In this document: piece by piece, positions 7,137 to 14,987 of the stretch
How the letters are laid out: every line of letters starts with the position of its first letter
Position numbering within the stretch: the first letter of the stretch is position 1
Origin: Paracamarosporium sp. OC-R06-R3
Taxonomy: Eukaryota > Ascomycota > Dothideomycetes > Pleosporales > Didymosphaeriaceae
Reading direction: 5' to 3'
DNA: 20,339 nt
Assembly (NCBI GenBank): GCA_019828545.1
Contig: JACVRA010000133.1
Location: 1-20,339, forward strand
Notes under the pieces: model-generated
Told to the model about the DNA's origin: nothing
The model's database searches: none
Seen by the model: the letters and a program-made list of their open reading frames with translations, nothing else
Program-made: the position numbers and the translations under genes

Positions 7137-10051
7137 ATGAATAAATCGTTCAAATGGGACCATCCGGGCCTTGACTGGTCCCATTTTCACTCTCTAGCCA
7201 ATCTTCTATCGCTTCGAAATGGTGGCCAGGCTGAGGCCTCCTCACGATCTGACGCAGTGCTTGACGAACACTGGGGCAGTGACGAAGATGGGGACGAGGG
7301 CACACCTAGTGAGAACACTATCCGCGCTCATCGGATAGCGGTCTCTGGAAATGGAAAGCTCAAACGAAAGTTCCTTGACTGTTTAGCAGAATTCGCCGCG
7401 AATAAGAAGGGCGGCACCGCAGTCGCATGTTCCGCCATGAAAGAGGCTGAACATAATGTTATAATCTGGATTTCGCGTAATGAGGGCTTTTCAGAGGTGG
7501 ATAAGCCGGTCTTTCAGAAGTTGGGAATGATGCTCGGTTCACTTGCTTGCGGCGGAGGTATGGTCTTATAACTCTTAACTTTGTAGACTGCGCTGATGCT
7601 TTCTGTCTAGGTGAACAACCAAAAACTGTTCTGTGGGAAGAAATGGTATCATACCATCAGATTCGAGTCGAACGGAACTATATACCTGACCTGAGGGTAA
7701 GCTTGAAAGCTTACGAAGCGAGCCTCAAACCTCATGCTAGCGCAACAGCTAATGGTTCATTGCTCGGCATGGAACTTTCAGGCTTGCGAGATCTCTTGTT
7801 TAATGCTGATTCTAGAGACGTGAACACGCTCAAGTGGTACGCTCAGCTCGTCATCGAGTCGTACGAGCTTCGCCGATCAGTCACCATCGAACGACATCTC
7901 AACAGCTCACCAAGCGTAACATCCAAGTCAAGAAACTTATGGGTCAACATTTGCCTCTTCGCCCGGATCCGTGTCGCTTTCGAGTGCTTCAAAGAAATAG
8001 CTTGCAAACTACCAAGTTTTGAAAACGTCTCGATCATACTGATACCTGGGCTCCATGCACCAACGATTCCAACTCAGCGACCTCTTGATTTAATGCAAAC
8101 TCTCAACATTCTGGGACTTAAGCCAACATCTGATACTGTACAAGCTGTCATAAACCAGAATTGGACTTTAGCGAAGACTGAGCATGAGTTCAAGAAGCGG
8201 CAGAGGATGAAGTTGAACATACATGCCGAAGTACAAATGGTGGTATTTCTGAACATGTCTGGCTTATCAGCTTCCGGGTTTTTCTCTTATCTAGGATGTA
8301 GCAAGCTGTGCTGCTTCTTGTGTAGTTCTTTCATTGATTCGTATGGCCGCTTTACGGCGAGGGGTTGTCATGGCCGCCTGTTCAGACCTTGGACGGTTCC
8401 AAACGTGGAAAATCTTTTGCCTGGTCAGGCCGAACGAATATCGAAAGCCCTGCTTTCCGTTCAAAAAGAAGTGAAGAGGAAATTGGTGGCTCCGGTCAAA
8501 GGCAATGTCCGTATGGAACGGACATCAGTTCTTGGAGGGAGTAGCTTATTCGGGGCTCAGAGAGAAGAGGATTCGAACAGACGGTCACAAATTGATCGGT
8601 TGAGAATGATAGCAGAGCGAGATAGAGTTGCAGAGATGTTTAGAAGGTGAGACACTAAGATGTCTAATTCGATTTCCTCACTGCTAACAGGCTATAGGCG
8701 ATTCGAGAGCGCAACAGGTTCAGTCAATCACTTCCCTTCATCACCAGTGCATGGAGAATACGAACCAGAATGTGATGTCTGCTTGAAGCCAACCAAGAAA
8801 AGGTGCAGCGCTTGTGGCAAAGGCCACTTCTGTAGCAACTCATGCGAAGACAAAGCTTTCGTCAGCCACTTATTCACTTGTTCAAAACGCCCACTCACCT
8901 CTGCGGACTATCTTTGGAAGTCATTAGGTGAAGACCTCATCTCTGTGGATGAAGATGTCCTACAAGACTTCGGCTTCAACAACGTAAGCATCAAAGATCG
9001 AACGAAGCTCTTCGGTCTATACCGCGGCCTCTATCTCTCAGACGAAATCTCCTCAAAAGACCTACATGAATGGCGTGTCCAAGGCATTATGATCGAAAAG
9101 ATCAAAGAATTTTACTACAGCTACCCTGAGCACTCGCGCGGCCAATACTTCCCCTGGTGGTTACAGAACCTACACCACTTCGAGACGCCAACCACCAAAG
9201 AAGAAGCAGAACAAACATTGGTAGCCACCTTTTACGACAAGGCGAAACCGTACCTCGATCTCGAGGACCGCAACACACACCCAACAGAGCTGATGCCCGA
9301 CGCCAAACGCGAGAGTTTCGCCATGCTTGCACTCGTCCTCCACCGCTTCACGCCCAACCCGGTCACAACGCTCTATCACTCCTTTGCCTTCACGACATGC
9401 CGCAACAGTGCTGAAGAATCCCAGCTGCTTGACATATACCAACTCCTCCTTGTCCCTAGTGATGGCAGCTTCTTCTACACGTTCCACAACGATCGCCGCA
9501 GTCCCACAGAGCCCGCGCTATTCAGTACATTCTGGCTGTCATACGAATCCGGAAAGCTGCTTCAACTCATGGACTCTCACGGCCTCAAGAAGCTGCGCTC
9601 GCATTTGCCTCATCTTGACGCTTTTCTGTCCGTCTCTCCATCGGGACCGCGCCCATCTGTCTGGGATCTGAAGCAGTTCCTTGAGATAGGTGACCCGGCC
9701 AGCTATCCACCGATTCCGCCTGTAGCATGTGACTATGGATTCTTGAACTGTGCGAGTTTTGAGGATACATGTATACTTATGGAGATTTATGGACAGGTGT
9801 TAAAGAGGGCAGATGCGATGAAATTGCATAGGGCTTGTATACTTGGGAAGCTATTTGAGTTTGTGGGACAGTTCATGGAGACAGAGGAGAGGTGGAGGGG
9901 GTTATTGTGGAATCCGTATCCATTAAGGGGATTAGTAGAGGTAGAAGAGCTGGTGGAAGAGGCTGAAGACATAAAAGACACTAAAGATAGAAGGGATCGA
10001 GGCAAGATGGATGCAGTGGAGAGGCAGAAGGGGTGGTGTGACATTATGTGA
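7137..10051 (+). CDS. OTT_1508-like deaminase fused to a MYND zinc finger and a conserved C-terminal region (936 aa, 3 exons)
   Basis: Proposed exons are 7137-7557, 7611-8646 and 8698-10051. Introns are 53 nt (GTATGG...CTGAT...TAG) and 51 nt (GTGAGA...GCTAAC...TAG), and both keep frame. The ATG has A at -3. Residues 1-340 are a helical N-terminal region with an acidic patch near 46-60 (HWGSDEDGDEG). Residues 343-395 hold the deaminase signature: H345-A-E347, then GCSKLCCFLC with C375 and C378, then RGCHGRLF and PWTVP. H345, C375 and C378 are the expected Zn ligands and E347 the proton shuttle of the OTT_1508 family (Pfam PF14441). A charged, probably coiled linker (about 430-490) leads to a MYND finger with C511, C514, C522, C525, C531, C535, H543 and C547, normally a protein-protein docking module. 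The last ~390 aa (YLWKSLGEDL, RGQYFPWWLQNL, PSVWDLKQFLEI, DTCILMEIYGQV) resemble the common region of ascomycete MYND proteins. The substrate is unknown. An alternative is two genes 9 nt apart, which the clean intron makes less likely. Confidence 0.85.
8647..8697 (+). other. Intron 2 of the fusion gene, carrying a stop for the upstream frame and an ATG for the downstream frame
   Basis: The intron starts GTGAGA and ends GGCTATAG, with a GCTAAC branch site about 12 nt before the 3' end. If retained, the codon at its start becomes AGG TGA, ending a deaminase-only protein of 487 aa at 8648-8650. The ATG at 8660 inside it is in frame with exon 3 and would give a MYND-only protein of 463 aa. Confidence 0.75.
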
Positions 10052-10138
10052 TATAATGGATTAAACTGACCAAGGTTACCATATAGAAGGGATTTTAGTA
10101 TTAGGGAAAAAGCGCAGAGACAGAAAAAAACTACGAAG

Positions 10139-10670
10139 AACCGATTAGCAGCATTAAATTACCTTAGAGGCTTCCTGCAGGGCCTTGTTCTCTGCTGCCT
10201 GCTCTACTACCTTCCTCTTTAGTACGAGGGAACATTGGGCTACAGTCCGATCATTTCGGGCGTGGCGCTATTTCGCGAGATCTTTACTGTGGCTCTAACG
10301 GCAGGTTCCATAGGCTTTCTGTTCACTAAGACTGGTAGGTATAGGTGGGCGATATGGGGCGGATGGTTACAAGCTACCTGCCTGGGTTCTCCTTACTCTG
10401 GTCGGCGGGATCGGCTTGGAAATGCTCTTTCCCTCCATCGTGTTTGGCATACAGACCGCGACGCCGGAAGCTGATGTCACTGCAGCGGTCTCGCTTTTCA
10501 CCTTCGTCCGCATGTTTGGCCAAACAGTAGGCGTTGCTGTCGGTGGTGCGACCTTCTAGAATCAGGTCAAGGTACAAATCTTAAGCTACCCATTGAAAGC
10601 GTCCCACGCTCAGGAGTATGCGCAAGACGCCAGCTCTCTGGTACAAATCAAGGCTATGCCTCCAGGAAAG
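10139..10670 (+). pseudogene. MFS multidrug-type transporter, middle part (upstream of an inversion breakpoint)
   Basis: Frame 2 reads NRLAALNYLRGFLQG, LVLCCLLYYLPL, a TAG at 10220-10222, then YSPIISGVALF and FTKTGRYRWAIWGGW, typical of fungal drug:H+ antiporters of the plasma membrane. Near 10365-10400 the sense jumps to frame 0 with a probable loss of about 20 residues, and continues as LVGGIGLEMLFPSIVFGIQT, LFTFVRMFGQTVGVAVGGATF, a TAG at 10557-10559 where Gln of FQN is expected, and HAQEYAQDASSLVQIKAMPPGK. Homology stops abruptly at 10670. The missing C-terminus lies on the other strand at 12495-12301. The N-terminal helices are not found upstream, so the gene was truncated at its 5' side as well. 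Confidence 0.85.
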
Positions 10671-10910
10671 TAATTATCGGATGGGGCATGGATGTCGACG
10701 AGATGACCCTGAATTTCAAGGGCTTTGACGTTGCCGCCTTGTTGTCGTCTACTATCTACATTGCGTTTCTGACTAACAGTGGAAAGTCTAATTGGTAAGT
10801 TGTGTATTGATCGACTGGTTGTGAGTTGCTGACGGTGTATTAGGTTCGAAGGCGGAGCGTTGTTGGCTATGTTTATTATCATCTCTCTCTTAGCATACTA
10901 TATCGAGTAG
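10670..10910 (+). pseudogene. Ca2+/H+ exchanger (CAX/VCX1-like), detached C-terminal part
   Basis: Reads VIIGWGMDVDEMTLNFKGFD, then FLTNSGKSNW, then across a 49-nt intron (10795-10843, GTAAGT...CTGAC...TAG) to FEGGALLAMFIIISLLAYYIE and TAG at 10908-10910. The pattern GWxMxxxEMTLxF ... SGKSNWFEG ... FIIISL is the last two helices of vacuolar cation/proton exchangers. This piece is in good condition but has no start; its gene body is on the opposite strand at 12503-13527. Confidence 0.9.
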
Positions 10911-11031
10911 TAATAATTGTCGTAGGAACGGGGCACGGCAGTGCGACAGTAGTGTAGTTCATTGGCGACTGAATGTGGTACTGTTCTATGAGACGAACCT
11001 AGTTCAAAAGACATGAGAGGATTGGACACCT

Positions 11032-11059
11032 TTTCCATTCAAGACTTTCCATTCAAGAC
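11032..11059 (+). repeat. Exact tandem duplication, 2 x 14 bp (tttccattcaagac)
   Basis: Two abutting identical copies at 11032-11045 and 11046-11059, followed by a T-run and a G7 run. Likely replication slippage in non-coding DNA. Confidence 0.85.
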
Positions 11060-11459
11060 TTTTAAGGGGGGGTTCTCGCTGTTTAGCGCACATAGCTAGA
11101 AGGCAGAGGTACAACTTTAGTAATTACCAGATGACATCCGAGAGTAAAAATCAACTGAGTATGGAGTAAGAAGGTCCTGAAACGTCTAACCTCAAGTGGA
11201 TTATTTACTCTTCCATAAGTTTTTAGTTTGTCAAGCAGGCAATCATTTGATATTTTCCAAAAAGATACTGCAAGTAGTCTTGTAGCACACTGTCTACCTA
11301 TAAAGGTCAGATAGGCTCCCAGTTAGTTGTAGAATGATATTTAATGCATTCTCTGATACGTCCTATGTAGGATCTAATTGCTACGGCCACGAATAGACTT
11401 TATCGTTTATGCTAAGCCTAAGACTAGAGGTATCTAATAAATAGACGTAGGATTGAGTC

Positions 11460-11480
11460 ATATCGCTATAATAGCGATAT
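11460..11480. repeat. Perfect palindrome with 9-bp arms (ATATCGCTA-TAA-TAGCGATAT)
   Basis: Nine-base arms are exactly complementary around a 3-nt loop in an AT-rich setting within the inverted segment. It could form a cruciform or RNA hairpin. It is not adjacent to a gene, so a terminator role has no support. Confidence 0.6.
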
Positions 11481-12300
11481 ATAAAGTTAATAGCCTGTAA
11501 GAGTTAAATCTAACGGCCCGGAACCTAGTTGCCAGCTACCTTATCCTAGATCTTTGCTTTCTTCTTACCCAGCCCTCATCAGCGTTTTAAAACCTAAGCT
11601 TGTTGGAGGCTGTATAGGTCAATTGTAGTGCTCTATTTAAAGATTTGCTTGTTGTATACCGTGCGACAGCTCTATCAACAAGGTATGCAACACCTTTTCA
11701 ACTTTGTATGTCCTTGAAACCATGGCGCTTTACTAGTAGCACCCAATCTGCTTGTCTGAGCGTACAATTCCAGCTTGGTACTCCCTTACTCATCATGCGA
11801 ATTTCTGATGTCCGCTGCCATACCCGATTTATCTATCGTCCAACCACCCTGTTCTAGCTATCCGACTGTCATTCGGTATGTGCCTTGGTCGTAGTGTACT
11901 CGGGAAGCCTTTTACTCAGTCAGCTGAGGGGTCAACGGCGAGTTTGTAGGGCTTGAGAGCGACGTGATAGATGTTGCAGAAGCCACTATAGTGAACATAG
12001 TTGGCTGCCGGATCACATCTCGATATCGTACAACGGCTATGTCGGAGGCCTTAGAACGACAGCCCTACTCTCAATCCCAAAGTCGGACTTCAGATGTCCC
12101 GTTACTGGCGCTGCACAGCCATGATTCTAACAGTCATCACACCCTAATAATAGGATAGGATGTGTGGAGTCTATATTCACCAGGACTTTCTATGACATTA
12201 ATTGGTCCTATCTCTTACAATCCATTTACAAAAGGTTCCTTCGTACATTATCTAGGATTATGAGACAGCTGGTGCTGAGCAGTTGGTCCAACAGGATTTC

Positions 12301-12503
12301 TCAAATGTGACCTGCACCTGTCTCCGATTCCGTGTTCTTTGCACCTCCAGATACGAAGCCTTGCTTAAAAATATGTGTTCTGTGAAAACTATAGCTTGTT
12401 GTCGCAAGGTTCGTCACAAACTCTAGGAAACACAGACCAAACATCAATGCCAACACTACCCTGAGGACAGCTGCATAGGATGCCTCGAGGTCATAATTTT
12501 CTT
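12301..12503 (-). pseudogene. MFS transporter, detached C-terminal part
   Basis: On the minus strand from 12495 the frame YDLEASYAAVLRVV, LALMFGLCFLEFVTNLAT, TSYSFHRTHIFKQGF runs 64 codons to TGA at 12301-12303. The pattern (E/Q)AYxxSLRVVW..., a final transmembrane helix, then TSYSLDRxHxTKQGF is the usual end of fungal MDR-type MFS proteins. It is the missing end of the gene at 10139-10670, separated and reversed by the inversion. Its reading frame is not damaged. Confidence 0.8.
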
Positions 12504-13527
12504 ACAACAGGGATCACAAAGAGAGTGGTTTGTATACATTTGCCCACTGTGGCTTGAAGACAAAGATCCAGATCACTGTGGTATCCCGCAATGATTGGTT
12601 CCAAATCATTTGTGAACAAGGGGAGTAGGACTATACCGACGAAACTTGTAGTCAAGCCCGTTTGATTAAGTAAACCCTCAAGGCTGTTCGCAGCAAAGTA
12701 GGTATTGAACCCGACTACCGTAGTTGATAAAGTGATGACAACAATAGCAGTTGCAACTCCAAGCTGGCTGTAGTCTCGGGATGATGAGGCTCTGTCCTCG
12801 TTTAAGTCTTCGATTGATTCCATAAGCGCAGAGTGCGTCCCGAGCTCGAAGTAGAGGAGGCCAAAGTAGACGACGATGAAGACAACGGAGATGGAACGTG
12901 ACTGGTTCAGAATACCTCCTGGTACAGGTTTGGCGAGTAATTGGCTTGCCGTCGGCAAAACGAGACCGGTGACGGCGAGGGTGAGCAGAGACCCGTAAAC
13001 GTGCGCGATCGTGACATTATACTCCCTTTCTGATGCTCTCGCTAGGAAACCAAGGCCGAGCATCAGATGCATATTTGAGAGGATGCCTCCAATGAGTGAT
13101 GTATGCAGCAGTTGGATTTGACTCTTCCTGAGTAGGATGATTGAGGTGACGAGGTTGACGGCATTCCTGGAGCGTCATCAGGATCTTCATCCATGAGCAA
13201 CCCTGACCTGGCTAAGGCCTACATACCCGAAAGTTATGTATAGTACAGCGTGCATTAACCCGCCGTATCGTTTTCTCATACTCCTCAGTCCCACACCCAT
13301 CAAAACGGAAGATGGAAAATAGCCAACAAGTTCATAGAAAATATCAACGAAGGTTTTTGATGGGTATAGATCATAACGAAGCCGACAATTACGAAGACAA
13401 AGAGTATGTTGGTGTATCGGTATAGTATGTGTCGTAGGTCTCCGCGAATTGTGCCGAGATTCAGGTCAGCCGCTCGCGGATCCTGGAGCTTCGAAAGCAT
13501 CGCTATAATGGGTGTGCTGCGTCTCAA
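12503..13527 (-). pseudogene. Ca2+/H+ exchanger (CAX/VCX1-like), gene body
   Basis: Cation/proton exchangers of this family move Ca2+ into the vacuole. Minus-strand reading begins near 13527 (no secure ATG) with SKLQDPRAADLNLGTIRGDL and FSMNLLAIF, then a frameshift near 13300, then RYGGLMHAVLYITFG. A 60-nt intron (13226-13167; GTATGT...CTGAT...CAG) joins TFG to NAVNLVTSIILLRKSQIQLL, the conserved GNAxELI repeat motif. From 13072 the frame is clean: GGILSNMHLMLGLGFLARA, NVTIAHVYGSLLTLAVT, VGFNTYFAANSLEGLLN, TSFVGIVLLPL and TVGKCIQTTLFVIPVV. After that homology ends at 12503 and the frame hits RKL-stop. The true end lies at 10670-10910 on plus. The 5' frameshift suggests additional decay. The second repeat shows VGIVLLPLFTNDLEPI where relatives also have an acidic residue. 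Confidence 0.88.
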
Positions 13528-13949
13528 GCGCCTTAAGGCGAATGTAAACCACGGAGGCTTGAGGCTTGCCTAGCTATTGTTTAGAATGCACCGGAGTGGA
13601 GGTGGTGGACAAGCGCAAGCTAAATCACGGCTGCCTGAGGTGATGCAGCCCCCACGCGCAAAAGCTGCTGAGCTTTTCTTAGCGATCAGTTTTCCCCCGC
13701 TGCATTACGGGAGTTCCAACAGCACCAGAATCCCTCGAGAGGATACGCACATGATCTACACGAAATGGTCAAATGCACAGAAAACTATGTTCCCACCTTA
13801 CTACACTGCTGACTGCGAGATGAATTGACATTCTAATCTAACAGACTTCTGACCTGCAATCTGACCTGAAGGAATGGCTTCGGGGCTTGTTTTAAGGTGT
13901 GTCCACCCTAGACTGGTCATGGTTCTGCCGTGGCCAAATCACGCGTGCG
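13528..13949. other. Region upstream of the exchanger pseudogene
   Basis: Probably the old promoter/5' region of the minus-strand exchanger. A plus frame at 13577-13828 lacks any family resemblance. No regulatory site is firm; a GC-rich patch with ccccCACGCGC lies near 13651. Confidence 0.35.
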
Positions 13950-14226
13950 TTCTCGAAATGCATCGGGAGACACTGGCACTGTGTGAAAAGGTGACGGGAA
14001 AGGAGAACTTAGATACGCTGACGGAAAAGAGGATTTATATACGCTAGCGAGCATGAGCAATGTAGCATAGGCACTGAGCAACTTGGGAAAGTATACAGAG
14101 GCAGGGAAGATGCATCGAAAAACACTGGCACTATGCGAGAAGATGCTGGGAAGGATCATTTACACACGCTGACGAGCGTCCACTGCTTTGCATACATGCT
14201 GCACTAGAGAAAACAGTACGAAGGGG
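13950..14226 (+). pseudogene. Remnant of kinesin-light-chain-type TPR repeats
   Basis: Two decayed repeats are visible: MHRETLALCEKVTGKENLDTL starts at 13958 and MHRKTLALCEKMLG at 14110, with SMSNVA-stop-ALSNLGKYTEAGK between them and AYMLHxRKQYEGAL after. This 42-residue HxxTLALREKVLGxxHPDTL / SxNNLAxxLxxQGKYxEAE pattern is TPR_10/TPR_12, the usual C-terminal repeat array of fungal NB-ARC or NACHT NLR-like proteins. The spacing of 152 nt instead of 126 reflects a 26-nt insertion that looks like a local duplication around acgctgacg/acgctagcg. No nucleotide-binding domain remains nearby. Stops and shifts make it dead. Confidence 0.75.
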
Positions 14227-14987
14227 CATTGTCACTCTAACGTTACCACAGAGCTTAGATTAGTGTTGAGAGTAGCTTAGTGCAGCCCATTCCACTACTC
14301 CTCGCCGTAGCAGTTATGCCGTTTAGAGCCCTTAGGTCTCTAGTATATAGCATGACATTCAAAAACTGATAAGCTATTAGATAACTGATTAAAAGCGCGT
14401 GGATTATCTTCTATACTGTAATCAAGAAATAGGTATATGTATAGGTATATAGCTTATTCTAGAAGCCTCGCGAATAGCGCCTTGCGCTATAAGTTAAAAT
14501 CCACCGAATAGTTTGTCGACAGCTATCGCACAATATGTCCCTCCTGGTGATAATCCAATAGGGTGGCGCCAACTCTGAAATGGTCCGCTCATGTGTGGAA
14601 AGGTCACGTGAGAGAAACCACTTCACCTCGCATGTGTTTTCTGACATTGAGTACAGATCATCATTTGAGAATGCTTCGATCTTCGGTTCATCCACCAACG
14701 TGCCTTTCGATCCCATGTTCCATGCCGCAGAATTCGTACAAAAAGATTGGCAGAAACGCCCAAGGGCGCACTCACCTAATAAACGCGGCATGGACCGATA
14801 CATATGCGTGTAGTTATCGGCGGTTATAGTATGCAAAAATCATCGGAGCTCACGGTTCGGGCTTTGGGGTGCGTAACACATGTCCACCACGAGCCCATTT
14901 GAACGTTTATCTTGCTTAGCGATATATTAAAAGCCTATCTCCCTAAACAGTACATCTTCACATAAGGCAACACAAAAGGTATGGGCA
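14227..14987. other. Unassigned decayed stretch
   Basis: Includes AT-rich DNA, a direct repeat (aggtatat at 14431 and 14443) and a perfect small hairpin TAGCGC-CTT-GCGCTA at 14475-14489. A 125-aa minus frame (14836-14459) and overlapping plus frames were considered; none resembles a known protein, although the minus frame contains a LCDSCRQTIRW string that faintly recalls HET N-termini. Confidence 0.4.

Larger units (their letters stand above)
10911..12300. other. Non-coding interior of the inverted segment
   Basis: About 1.4 kb, the former region between the two convergent stop codons. Frames at 11645-11857 and 11964-12158 (plus) are not protein-like to me. It holds a 14-bp exact tandem duplication and a perfect palindrome, listed separately. 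No gene recognised. Confidence 0.5.
10670..12503. other. Inverted segment of about 1.83 kb, breaking MFS and Ca2+/H+ exchanger genes
   Basis: At the left end MFS sequence (...MPPGK, plus) is joined to the C-terminus of a Ca2+/H+ exchanger (VIIGWGMD..., plus). At the right end the body of the exchanger (...TLFVIPVV, minus) is joined to the C-terminus of the MFS transporter (YDLEASYAAVLRVV..., minus). Flipping this segment restores the order of both genes at once, as a convergent pair with stops about 1.4 kb apart. Both junctions contain the short motif aattat (10672-10677 on plus; complement of 12493-12498 on minus), possible microhomology. Confidence 0.85.

Noticed and set aside
9102..10044. 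Several open frames on both strands inside exon 3 of the deaminase-MYND gene
   Set aside because: They are shadows of the clearly coding frame, with Ser/Arg-rich low-information translations.
8660..10051. Separate MYND-only gene starting at ATG 8660
   Set aside because: The start lies inside a canonical intron (GTGAGA, GCTAAC, TAG) that fuses the frame to the deaminase, and a 9-nt intergenic gap is not normal for fungal genes. Kept only as an intron-retention possibility.
14459..14836. 125-aa minus-strand open frame with LCDSCRQTIRW
   Set aside because: The string resembles HET N-termini only faintly and sits at the C-terminal end of the frame; no HET motif follows. Not enough to call a gene.
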